A stretch of 64,000 bases of DNA from Pyrocephalus nanus (lineage: Eukaryota > Chordata > Aves > Passeriformes > Tyrannidae), in NCBI GenBank assembly GCA_038380795.1, contig CM076263.1, positions 12,824,709 through 12,888,708 on the forward strand, written 5' to 3'. Both the position numbers and the translations under genes were made by a program. Shown here piece by piece: positions 44,691 to 57,375 of this stretch. Positions within the stretch are counted from its first letter, which is position 1; every line of letters starts with the position of its first letter. Below the pieces are notes generated by a model that was not told where the DNA came from, searched no databases, and saw nothing but the letters and a program-made list of their open reading frames with translations.

Positions 44691-47600
44691 AAAAAACAAA
44701 GGGAAGAAAGAAAAAAATAAAAAAAGTTAGGGTCTATGGACAGTACCTACCAAGCTAGAAAGACCACAAATAATTTTATCTGCTTCTCATAAATATTTTC
44801 AGGTATCTTTGGTATTTGCTTGGATTTTGATATTTCAGTTTGGCAATATCCAGAAAATGAGTTGTCTCCTAAGAAAGAGATGTCTGGCAGTCAGTGGGTA
44901 TTTCTTCCAGGCAAGACAAGATTACTGATCAATTCTCAGGAAAGACCTGAGGGGAAAATGTGAAACTTAACTTCTAAAATGTTCCTAAAACATTGATAGT
45001 TTTAGATCACATAAAAATGTAGAATAACTTCTGTCAAACACACTTTCCACTGAAATAATTCTTGTGTAATGGAGAGTTTTGACTTGGGTTTACTTTAGCC
45101 AATGGATGTCACTGTTGTTCCATTGCACGTCAGATATGGTACGTATCTGCCAGTAATGAAAAATGCCATCTGTGCTGAAGTAACAGAGAGATGAGTACAA
45201 GCTGCTGGTAGGACATTTTGCTGGAAGAGATGAGGATATAGTTTAAGATATAGTTTAGGAGAATCTACTCCATCACCATAAAATTGATACCATTTCCTCA
45301 GGAAAGCTCTTGTACTACTTTCAAATGTTGACTGCGCACAGCAGTTGCGCTCTGATGTATAACTGTATGACAGGTGTAGGAGAATTGGATTAGCAGGGGA
45401 GGAAAGAAAGCTTTGCATTACATCTTGGAAAGTTTGTATTTTCTCTGATGTAAGAGAACCTTGACAGGCTTACACTGACAGGTTCACAGGAAAGAAAAGA
45501 ATGACAACCTCGCTGCTGATAAATTTAATCCTACCAAACTAGCTTAATAGGGTGGTCAGGATAATGATGTTAGTCACTAATTGTAGAATGGAAAGGATCA
45601 ACTGCTACTGGGTGACAGCCTAGAAAACAGTCAGTCTAAGGACAAGACTCAGAAGGAAGTTGATTTTCTTGTTTTGAGAGGAGCATAAACATTTTTTTTT
45701 ATGTTTGAACCTTATGGGGAGAGAAATCTGAAAACAGAAAAAAATTTTTGAAGAGGAAGAGAAAAAGATATAGTTATAGGAGCTGAGGAGAGTTAAAATC
45801 AGAGCAAGGGCAAGTCACTCTGCCTCTACCATCAGTCATATCCTTACCAATAAATTACAGAGGGCTAGGACTCCATCTTAGGTCTAAGGGTATGAGGGCA
45901 TGGAAACTCTGTCCACCTACAGTGCAACAGAAAATCTCAGTGTTCTTATCTGCACTACCTGTCAGCACAAGAGGAAGACTTCTCCCGTTCCCTGAAGTGC
46001 TGGGAAAACACTAGCTGGCATAGGCCAAAACTATGTCAGGAGCAGTGTTAACAACTACAGTAGTTACATGTTGGGGCCTGAGTCTTAAACCCCGGCCAGG
46101 TTTGGGTTCTTAGGATAAACTGATGTGTTAAGGCAAATGAGGGAAAGGCTTCCTGATCTCTAAAGTCATGGCCAACTGAAGAGTCATGACAGCCCTGGCC
46201 CAGAGCAAGGCTTGAATTTGCACTTGAACAAAATGCTGCAAATATACTTGATCAATCTGCCCTTCAAAGGCAGAGGAAAAGCCAAGGAAAGTTAAGCACC
46301 TGGTTAGTGCTGGAGAAACCTCTGGAAAGAGGTTTCTTTCTTTCTTCCTGGAGGAAAAGTATGGGGTTATTGACAAAACCTGAAAGGAACTAGGTTAATG
46401 ACTGCACAACATAGCGTTTCTCCCAAGACTTCCAAAGACTACGATGTTTCCTAGATCCTGGCTGGACTCGGAATGGCATGCTACAGCATGGCATGTTTAC
46501 TCACTCATCTAGGTCTGGGGAAACTTCCTTGGATCATCTCTCTCCTTCCCCTTACTAGTGACAAGCTCTCTGCAAGACTTTGTAAGTTAGTTCTTCTACA
46601 GCACAGTGATGGCCACGTCGTGGGGACTTGCAATGTGAAGTGCAAGGTAGGCTGCATGAGCAGAGGAGCAACATCATCCCTGTCTGACAGTGCAGCACAT
46701 CTGCTCACCCCTGAGTTGGTGGCAGTGTTTTCTGTTTCCAGGTATGTCTCTCAGGTTTGACAAAGTTTATTGAAGATTAGTGGTTTGCTACTGTGCTTTC
46801 GGACATACAGGCTATCCTGATGGAGAGACTCAAGTGTGCACATACATGTGTGAGTTTCAGGAAAAGAGCAGTTTTAGAAATTAAAGGCTGCTTGATTTCT
46901 GGAAGCAGTTCCTTTACTGTGCTGGATGGAAGACTGTGAGGCAGGGGGAGACTTGTAGGGTTTTTCTTGTTCACTGATGATTAAAGTGTGTTTTTTATTT
47001 CCTATCTGAGCACCTGAATTAGCACAGCACCCTTTTGCGCTGTCATGTGGAAGGAAGCTAGCGCTAAATCTGAGCAAGGGAATCAACCAAATTAGCACTG
47101 TGTGTTACTGAGCCCCATTTTCCCCAGAGACCCATTGCCAAGCGCTCTTTTGACCAGACCTGCTGAGGTGAGGTAAAGTCTAATGGCTGAGCTGTGAGTT
47201 GAAGTGGTTATGTGCTATGCTGAGAAGTCATAAACAGCTCTTATGTAAATGGCTTGTGAGGGAGTAGGGAACCTTTAGCCATGCTACAAGCAGATCTGAG
47301 CTGATAACTTCATACCACACTGTTCTCACAGATTATTTTGTTTCATAGAACAACAACAAAACAAGCCTTCCCCTCCCTTCCCCAAGCTGGGCACAGGGGT
47401 GGGAGGTTATGGCCTCCAGGAACAAGGGAGATATGCACACACAGCTGAAGGATTGAATTCAACAGGCTGAACAGAGAGGTGTGGACAAAGACCTGGTGTC
47501 ACAAAGCAAAGCTGTGCAATTCCTGGTTTAGATCCTGCATCTGATGTAGGTGTGATGGTGGCTAAAACTGTATCATCATATTTGAGAGACTTAAATCAAT

Positions 47601-50600
47601 TAGTAATTAGTAATCCCTAACTGATAGCAAAAGCAGAAAGATATCTTATTATAAAAAAATACATATAATGCCATTATTTTCTTGTTTAATTTGTGCTGTA
47701 TGTAGTTTTCTAAGTGAAGAAAAAGGAGTCTGCTCTTGCCCAACACACTGGGCAAGTTAAAAGGTCAAGGTAGAATTGAAAGCTGATACAGCAAAGATAC
47801 TTGAAACTGCAAGTCTTTCCAGAAATTATTTTAAGACAGCTTACTTTTTGCTTTTCAAACTTAATTTCTAACATGACTTATTTGCACGAATTGCATTCCT
47901 TTGCTTATAATACAAGGCTGAGTTTTCATGAAGACATAGCTGTGGGAACTAAAATGGCTTTTAAAAGCTAATTTTAGAAAACTTAACTTGTTTATGTGTG
48001 AAAAGTCCTTTGGAAAACTGTTCAGGGAGGTAAGAAACTCAGTGACTTCCCATCCAGGAGCCACAACTTGGGAAGTCTTAATATAGTTTGGTTTCTTTTT
48101 GTAAATTTGAAATTAACCTGTTATGGTTCTACACTGATTTCTTTTCTGTAGTCACAAAAGCTTTGCATTTTGAGAGTCAGAATGATTTCAAAATTTTAAT
48201 TTGTTTCCAGGTACGGTAGAAGCAATGAATCAAAACCTCTTCAAATGCAGTAGTTACTCTAGATTTTCTCCCTCCTCTCCTCCATCTTTTTCTTCAAAAG
48301 CACACAATACCCCTTGTAACTGGTCCAGGAGGAAGAGTGCTGTAAGAACCTGAACAGCAAAATGTTCCTGTTCAACTTCAAAATACTATCCCAACTAAAG
48401 ACCTGAAAATAGTTCTGCTGAACTAAGAGAAAACTTAAAACTCTAAATCTGCTAATGGGTAAAGTTAAACATGAACTCTCAGATAAGCATTGCTACTAAT
48501 AAAAATTTTATACAACTAATTCAGCTTCTAAGTTATTTCGGTGATCATTATTTTCAATATGCTTATAGCCTCCTTGGTTTGTACCTACTAGTATTTTACC
48601 TCTTCCCTGTACTCTATGTCTAAAGTAATTTTATTTTTCTATTTGGACACAAACAGAAACTTTTTATTCTGCCAGATAATTTCTGTTCTCTCTTCTTCTT
48701 CCTCCCTTCAGTTTCCTACAAAATTGCAAAAAACAATTAGTGCTGGTTTTTGAACAGAAAGATCAGGGTCTGAAATGATCACTTGTTTTAAAAATGGTCT
48801 CTACAGACCAGCTAAGTCAGTGCATTTACTAATGTTGGCACCTTGGCCTGGCAAACCAATTCAGATGATCGCTGCACTGTCTGTACATACAGATACCCTA
48901 AAAAAATCCCTCCAAAATGCCCAAGTACATCAGATAAGCTTGACTACAGTGCGAAAATACATCTGCAAACTCAATTTATTTGACTCAGTTTAATTTAGCC
49001 AACAGTGTCTGGACTTCTACAAAATGTTGTTTGCCCAGCATAAAAATGAAATTCTAGTAAATAAAAAACTTTGAACCATGGCAAATTCTGAGACAGGCTT
49101 AACGACGTGACTAGGTGTTCCATTGCAAAACCTTGGACACCCGCTAACGAGCTATTGAAAACTCAGACAGAAGACATTCGTCCAAAAGTCTGGAACAATT
49201 TCTTCCTAAAAATACTGTTTCTAGATGAACACATTCAGCATTGTCAGACATAGACTAGAAATGGAAATGCATCTGCCTTCAAGTCAAACCATAAATCATG
49301 ATGCCTTAAGGCCCAGACCCAAAAGCCTACAAGATATCTTGGCAACTTATTTTGAGTTCCCAGATACAGGCAGCTATGGATTTATCCAGTGCTTTAGCTG
49401 CCTGCCTCTCCCTAGCAATAGCCATTGCAATGCGCAGCAGGATGCAGCAGCACTTAGAGCTCTGTACTAGTGGCATAGTGCCCCTTCCACTTAGATTAGA
49501 GCTGTACCATCTGTCCCCTATTTGAAGATTAATATATCCAATATATTTTTGTCATGCCAATTACTATAGAAACTGAGAATGTAGTAAATGCATAATGCTA
49601 GTGCAACTTAGCAATTGTTTCTTCCTCCTTTGGAGCATGGCAAATCTCTCTGAGTTCTATAAACATGGTACTAGGAGAATGGGGGAAATACACCAGTTTT
49701 TAGGCTGTGCAAGTCCAGCACAGCACCTTTCCTTCACAAAGATGAAAAGCCCCTAATGAACTTCAAGGAATTTTATAAATGCCAGGTAAATCTTACTGGT
49801 GGCTTCTGGGAGCTTTTTGTACCTGCTCAGTTAGGATTACCATAAAGAACTAATAACATTTTTTACATCAGTTGCATAGACATTGTTAGTGTTCGTACTA
49901 ATAGGACTAGTTATTCAGCACACACTGTAGAGGCTACCTTTATAGCTATTATATCAGATGCACAGCACATGACATTGATATCCACATACGTGTTCATGTT
50001 ATGTTTTCTGTTGCACATTTTGCAGATAAGAATGGAGGTGCAAATAGTTTGGTAAGGGTCCCCTTCTCTGCCTACAGGTAGCTGGGAGGACTGGGTTAGA
50101 TTAAGAACACCTCTTCATGAATCTGCTGATTTTAGCTGAGGCTGCAAGTGCTCAGGGGCTGTTAGAGCCCTCCTCTGCTCCTATACAATAATTATCACTA
50201 GAGTCAAACCTAATGTCAAGGGGCATTTACTGCCAAGATACATATCTGATGTCCTCATTAATTTGTACTAGATTCCAGAGGATGAACTGGTGCACAACTG
50301 AACTGCCAACACATTTTCTGAGTAACTTATGCAAAGTTTAACGTTTTTGATAAAAGCTTCCTTTTGCTATTCTTTACTGACCTTCTCTTTCCTGTATTCT
50401 AATCTGTACCTCAATTCTTTCCCTTAGTTTCATTCTGTTTGCAAATTTTAAACTTTTCTTGGTAATTTTTCACTGAGATGAACCGAAGAATTAGCAGAAT
50501 ATATGAAAGACTTTTCTCTGTTTCTTTGAACAGAGCCTTTCACTCAAATCCCTCTTGTTTTGATCACATTGTAGTCAAAATAAGTGTCAGTCTCTGGTCA

Positions 50601-51589
50601 GAACTTAAAAATAAGTTAAATGAGAAGCTTTGGGAGTATTTTGCAGCTGTTTTCACACTTAATTGATTAGCTTTTCTTACATATTTGGTGACTAAGCATT
50701 TTTAAAGTACAAACATTTACTTTGCTTTTTTTATTTTCTCAAATAATTTTCTTTTTGAAGTAGATATTTGATTTTTTCAAATTTACGATGAGTTATCTGT
50801 GTCCTCTAAAGTCTCATAACATAGAACCACTTCCTGGAGCTTTCCTTTTGTACATGCATATTTTCTTATCTATGAACTAAAGCAATTTTAGGCTTTTTAG
50901 GGTTTTATTTACCTCTCCCATCCCCCACCCCCCAAGTCAATACTGGGTATGGAAGCCTTAAATTGATGACAAGTGACAACTTCTAACATGGAAGACTTGT
51001 GTTCTAAACTTTGAAGCCAGAGCACAGAGTGGTGGGGGATATGTAACCACTCTTACTTTCCATCAAGTTCTGTGGTGATTTCTCACTGTTCAGTTGCATT
51101 TTCATTTGAGAGGGAAAATAGTAGCAACTGTAGAGACTAGGGATCATGGATTATCTGGCATGAGCCCTTGGATTCAATTCTTGTTTAACTCAAAGTATTC
51201 AATACACTTCCCTGTGTTAAAGTCTTGGCCTGGGACAAGCAATAGGTGAATTGTTAAACTTTCAAGGTGCAGAAGTTCAAAATCCCTGATATCCTTGAGA
51301 GAGATGAGCCTGTGTCTCCAAAACACACGGGTGTGAATCACCTAACCACTAGGGCTTTGTCTACACAAGGAGGGAATTCCTCCTCATCCTGTTGTTTTAT
51401 GTTGTGTTGCATGAAACAAGTTTGCCAGATAAACTCTCCCTGAGCAAAATAGGCAGATTAGTTCTTATTTTCTCTAATCATATCAAAATTTGAGTCTAAG
51501 TTTAGAATTTACTCATACTTCACAGTATGTGTGCCAGACAGCAGCAGAAAGTCGGGTAAAGTGGCTTGCCGATGTGTCTTTTCAGCTGT
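44691..51589. other. No recognised feature
   Basis: AT-rich single-copy-looking DNA with short open frames only. No RNA gene, repeat or exon could be supported. Confidence 0.45.
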
Positions 51590-52140
51590 GAAGGCTAATT
51601 ACTTAATTGAAGGTATTAGTAAGATTGTAGCCAGCAGGTTGTGGGATTATTTCCCTTTATTCAGCAGTCCCAAGTCCACACTTGGAGAACTATGCACAGT
51701 TTTGGGCCATGGGTACAAGAAAAGTAGTTGACTGTCTGGGCAAAGTCCAGTAGACAGTCACTGGGGCTTGGAGCATGATGTACAAGGAGAAGCTCAGGGA
51801 ATAAAGTTTGCTTAGCCTGGAAAACAGGGCTAGATCAGAAGAACTGGAGTGAACTCTGTTCCACTGCCTGATAGAGGTAACAGAAAAGATGGAGCCAAAA
51901 CCTCAGAGATGCACAGCTATAGGCCAAGAAGTAGTAGCCGTAAATTGAAGAGCATCCATATGGAAACAAGAAAAATTTTTCCCTTGCAGGTGTCTAAGCA
52001 CTCCTCTGGTTCCTACAGAGGCTATGGAAAATTCCCTGTTGGAGGTTTTTAAAATCAATAGTACTTGGAGCAACCTGATCTAACTTTGAAGCTGGGCCTA
52101 GTTTGAGATGGGGGTTAGATGAGATGACCACAAACCTCCA
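51590..52140 (+). mobile_element. CR1: CR1 LINE 3' part, plus strand
   Basis: Forward CR1 ORF2 C-terminal and 3'UTR wording runs through the segment: GTAGCCAGCAGGTTGTGGGA, GAGAAGCTCAGGGAATAAAG, CCCTGTTGGAGGTTTTTAAA, then GGGTTAGATGAGATGACCAC. The former frame is broken and the terminal direct-repeat tail is not clear. Confidence 0.8.
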
Positions 52141-54704
52141 TTTTTACCTGAAGTATTCTGGGATTTTTACCAAGGAAATTTGTGTCTGTGAATGTGCCTG
52201 TATGCCTTCCAGTATCACCAGGTCTGCTTTTGATTAAGAGGCTGTGAGGTCCTGGCAGCAGCTGCCAACAAACTGGATTTACTGCTTAAACATGAGATAC
52301 TTTGTACAGCATCTCCACTCTTATTGCTCTTACAGTGCAGAGCCTGTCTTCTTGAATATAGGTTGTGGGTGCTATACCCAGTGTAGAATCATACTGTGCA
52401 CTAAATACCTGGCTGTCCAAGAGTGTTGGGCAGCAACACTGCCTATAGCATAGATATCTCTGAAGGTGGATCTCCCCACTGGTATTCCAAAGTGAGCCAG
52501 CTGCAGACTAAAAGCCTTGTAGATAACATAATACTGAAGCAGTGTCTCAATAGGGATTGCTTAAGATTTCTTGTGTGCAGCAGGCACAGTATTCCTGGAA
52601 TTTGCCTTCTGTGCCATCTGTGGGAAGTTTTGAGCTGTTGGAACTGCAAACATGGGATACACTTTTGTAAATTTTGCTCTGCCCCTGTTAAATGTCTAAG
52701 GAAGGAAATCTATTGGATAGAAGATATCATTAGACCAAGTAATCTGTATTTTTTATAACAGAAGTAAATACTTCCATTCTCTCATTTTCTCATACCCTAA
52801 GCTGTGAAATTTAAGTGTAGAGTTTGGGCGTGAGAATGGGGTAAGTCATAAACTCAGATGCTGATGGCTCAGAACCTAAAGTGCACATTAGATTACTTAT
52901 GACTTACATGAAAAAAAATTACTAAAAGCTATTGATTAATTCTTAATTCATTATATTACTTTGGTTCTAATTTAATTTATATTAATAGTCTTATTTGTCA
53001 TGAGCTGATGAATTTCTATGAGGTACGATTGCCTGAGAAGCCTATACCACAGTAACCCATAAAATTCTTTATTCCAGGTTTTTACAGTTTAATATTCCCA
53101 AGAAGCTATTTTGTGGTTTTATTTTTAAAATAAAACACATGCTTTTCTTCATTGCAATTTCACTCTTAACTACTCAGAATTAATGACTTGACTCACCAAG
53201 TCTTACACTTGTTGCTTTTCTTGTTTATTTGTTCTTTTTCAAATAGTTCATAAACTAAATTTCTCATTATTTGTTGGCCTAGGGCCATATGACTTTGAAC
53301 AAGGTTTTTAATGTGTTGGTATTCAATAAACCACTCCTGTTACAAATGCTAACACCAGCAACATTTCTGCTATGTTAACTCACGTCTCATGATTGCTGAA
53401 TCTGGATTTTTTTTTTCTTAGTTGAGCTCAGTTTATTGATCAGTGCTTCAGGAGTGAAATAAATGCATCTACTGGAAAGAAGTTTCAGCTGAGATCTTAA
53501 AGTGTGTATCTGTATATATAAATAGTAGAGCACACAGATCATTGCATAGGCTGGTGCAGTGACAGAAAAGATGTTCAAAACTGACAAGCTCTCTGTACTG
53601 TTTCAAATTTAAGGGTTTTTGTCTGTTTCCATTACTGCTCAACTTGGCATCTTGGCTGGAGTTTCCTCAGTGTTGTTGGTGATCGTTTGTTCCCTGGTCT
53701 TTATGTAGGATTGGTTTTGCCGATGTTGCCAGCATGGACTATTATTGAGATTTATCAAGCCTCCTTGCTACAATACCTTTGTCTTAGTTTGTTTGCAACT
53801 TGGCCAGATATCAACCTTTTAGGCTACAAGTTACCATGCAATGATATTGGGCTCACTTAATTTCTTTTTCCAAAAAGTTTCAGCCAAAACAGTTTAGCCA
53901 TTTCCAAGAAAACACTGGAGAAAATACATTGTGTTGCAATGTTAAAACAACCCTGGCAACCTTTTCTTCAAGTAACTGTGTATTGTCCATGCTTTGGAGC
54001 AAGGAGTTGAAATCTGGTCAGAGCGCTGCGGCCTTTTGGTCAGGAAAGAGCGCCTTCCTGTCCCCATGAAAACTTGTGACATAATGTTTTGGAAACTCTG
54101 AATCTACATATGCAGAAGTTTTATTTCTTGGCACTAGGCAGCTAAAATCAACTTAAATCACAGTCTATCATGGTTTTGACTGCTCTGGGCATGCAATGTT
54201 TCACTAAACTACCCTCTATACCTGGAAAATACATGCCTGCACAGCAGCATTTCAATTGTACTGTTTTTCTGTATGTACAGCATAAGCAAAAGGGAAGATA
54301 ACTATTTCAGAGAGGAGGGAGACATAAAGACTGCGGAGAAATAGTTGAAAAAAGGTGGATGAAACCAAGATGGAAAGAGGTTGAAGGTAATAATCTTTAG
54401 AGGTGATTTGCAGAAGAGTAAGGATGTGCAGATGATAACTGTATAGTGAAGGCTAGGGCAGAATGCAAAGGAAGAATGTACCAAAGACACTCCAAGAAAA
54501 TGTTCTCTTCCAGCCTGACTGCAAAAGGGACTCATTTAGAACATCTTGCACTCATGCTTTTGCCACTTTTAAGACAAGTTTTAGTCTCAAATCTCATTTC
54601 TGATTCTGTGTACCATTTCTGAGAACGCTATTTATTTTCACTGAAAGTTACAGAGCTCTGGTTTATTTACAGTCCACTAGTCAATGTGAGTTCAATATAT
54701 GACA
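52141..54704. other. No recognised feature
   Basis: A 111-codon open frame at 52423-52758 is Cys-rich but matches nothing I know and lacks splice support. The rest is AT-rich sequence without identifiable content. Confidence 0.4.
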
Positions 54705-55930
54705 TAATCATGGAATAGCTGAGATTGGAAGGCAGCTCTAGAGTTCATCTCAGCCAAGTGTCACCTCAAGGGTTACTCAGGACCATACTGAGATGTCTTT
54801 TGAAGACCAATAAGGATGGGGATTCCACAATCCCTCTAAACAATCCAATCCTATGCATTGTAACCCTCACCATAAAAAAAATTTGTTTCCTCATGTTCAG
54901 CAGGGACCTCCAATATTTCAGTTTGTCCCTATTGTCTTTGTTCTTTCACTGGACACCACTGGAAACACCCTGGTTCTGTTATTTTTTTTTATAGCCTCCC
55001 TGAGATACATGTCCCGCTTCATGAGATGCCCCTTGAGGCTTTTCTTCTCCAAGCTAAATAATCCCAGCTCTTTCAACCATTCCTCCTATGGGAGATGTTC
55101 CAGTCCCTTTGTCATGTCAGTGGTCTGGAATCCATGCTGACTACCCCATATCACTTTCTTGTCTTTCATGTACTTGCAAGTGGTTCCTAGAATTAGTCCC
55201 TCTATCATTTTTCCAGGGACTGAGGTGAGACTGACTGGCCTCTAGTTTCCCAAGTTCTCCCTTATGCCCTTTTTGAAGATATGAGTGACACTTGCTTTCC
55301 CCTAGTCTTTAGATACCAAAAGCAGAGATCATTCAAAATAATGTGTCCTCATACTGATTTCAGTCAGCTCCCTCAGCTCTCATTGGTTCATTATATCAAG
55401 ACACATGGATTTGTGTGGGTGCACTAAGGGGAAGTCTTCCTTGCTTTAGACTTTACCTACTTTCCAGGGCTACAGTTGCTGAAATCCGATCTTATTAGTA
55501 AACACTGAAATGAAGAAGGCACCTAGCAACTTAGCCTTTTTAACTTCCTATATTACCAGCGGAAACTGCTCCATTCAGCTGTAGGCCCACAGTTTTCCTA
55601 GTCTTCCTTTTGCTACTTAAATAAATAAATAAACCCCCCTTGTCTTTGACATCACCCACCAGATTCAGCTCCAGGTGGGCTTTGGTTCTCTCAGCTGAAT
55701 CTCTGCATGCTTGGACAGTCTCTTTCTATTCCTTCCAGGTTACCTGCTCCTGCTTCCAATTTATGTATACTTAATTTTATGTGTTTTTCCAGAAGTTTCT
55801 TGTTCATCCATTCAGGTCTCCTGGTTTTATTACTTGTTTTCATGATCCTTGGGATAGACTGTTCTGGAACCTGAAGAAAGTCTCCAGACTCCATATGCTA
55901 GTTACAGCCCCTTGAGAGAGACATCCCAGC
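54705..55930 (-). mobile_element. CR1: CR1 LINE fragment, about 1.2 kb
   Basis: The left edge is a reversed CR1 3' end (CATGGAATAGCTGAGATTGG). Towards the right the minus strand passes through decayed ORF2 sequence to a piece encoding RRPEWMNKKLLEKHIK (within 55691-55894), typical of CR1 between the endonuclease and reverse transcriptase domains. An AAATAAATAAATAAAC run lies at 55620. The region between is rearranged or deleted compared with a complete CR1, because the reverse transcriptase core is missing. Confidence 0.8.
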
Positions 55931-57289
55931 TGCTGATTTCCTTAAAAGGATCCAAGGCCTCCCCATAACAGTGCATTGCTGGCACTTCCTTGCTTAAATG
56001 CAGAAGTGTGAGGTGACTCCGCTTAAGTCTTGTTTTCATTATATGTTCCCTGTCTCTTACACCATCCTAGGTGCCTTGATTGTAAACTCTGTTCATTACT
56101 GCCTCCCAGTGCTGCTGATAGTTCTCTCCACATCTTTTCTAGCTTTAAGTACTTCTTGTTGTCTCAGTAAAATAAATGTTTTTGGTCACTTATGAGGTTA
56201 TTTACTTACATCATTTTAAATTCTGAGTGCTGAGCTCTGCAACCTTAATGGGTTTTCCTTGGTATATGAAATTAATTTTCAGAAGACTTAGAAATGGAAG
56301 GTTCTATACACAATTAAGTAAAATGGAAGAAGCATTAATGCTTGTTTACATGGCTGTCATAGTGCCAGGAAGGGACTAAAAAACTTCACACTGCAGTTCT
56401 GCTTGTGTAGCAGATATATTAATATATTTCAGGGATGGTTGTCCAAAACTTCTTAAAATTGCATTCTTAAAACTCACTCTGTTCAAGTTGTTTGGAAGAT
56501 TCTCAGGAAAGTGACTGTTTTGCTCAAGAAACAGCAGTTCTCATCATCGTGGCACTTCTGCAGTGTTTCTACAGGATGCAAGGAGTAGGATTTCTGAAAT
56601 GTCTTTTAGGCCTAGGAGAGCTTTGGAATTCCCTCTACTCTTCCTCTTGCTATCACTGATAACCCTGTTCAATTGTATCTGTATTTGGTCCAAAAAGGTT
56701 TTTTTTAATGTTACATTTATTGTCGAGTTATATGTATAGTTTTGCATTTTCCTTTATGAGCTTTTACCCATTTAAACAGTTTCTTGATATAAATACCGTT
56801 TGAACACTGTTAGTGAATATTGAGATGCAACTGTTCACTGTGCTTACACAAAACATCTGAAAATACAAGTAAGAAATGGAATCATGAAGTTCTTAGTTGC
56901 AGAAATGCTCTTTTATACAGATTATAATTTGGATGAGAAACACTGGAAGAAAGTATGGAATATTTTCTTGAGTGGCCTAGAGAACATCACCTCTGAGGAC
57001 AGTGTGAGTGAGCTGGTCTTAGTTGTACTTTGACAAATGGGAGGCTGAGGAGCAATGTTGTGGGAGCCAACTTGAGGAAGTGTTATAAATATGAGGAAGC
57101 TGCACTCTTCTGAAGAGGTGCAGGTGGAATGACAAGGGACAAGTGACCACGCTGCTGCTTGGGAGGCAGGCCATTAGGCAAAAGGGAGGTGGCGCAGCTC
57201 TGAAGAGAGTTGTGCACAGGGTCATGGAAATTTTACTCTTGAGTCTGTCATGGCTTTGTGCAGCCAATCTCAAAAACCTCTAGTCTGGT
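55931..57289. other. No recognised feature
   Basis: No gene or clear repeat. GC content rises at about 57040-57240 next to a CR1 tail, and that part could belong to the same element, but I cannot show it. Confidence 0.4.
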
Positions 57290-57375
57290 GTTTTTCACAG
57301 ACTGACTTCAAGCAGCTTTTGCTGGATGGCTTCCAGGAGTCCCTTCCAGCCAATGTTTCTATGATTCTGTGTATA
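57290..57375 (+). mobile_element. CR1: CR1 LINE 3' end, plus strand
   Basis: GCTGGATGGCTTCCAGGAGT then CCCTTCCAGCCAATGTTTCT and ATGATTCTGTG is a forward CR1 3' end with its ATGATTCTGTG tail. Confidence 0.7.
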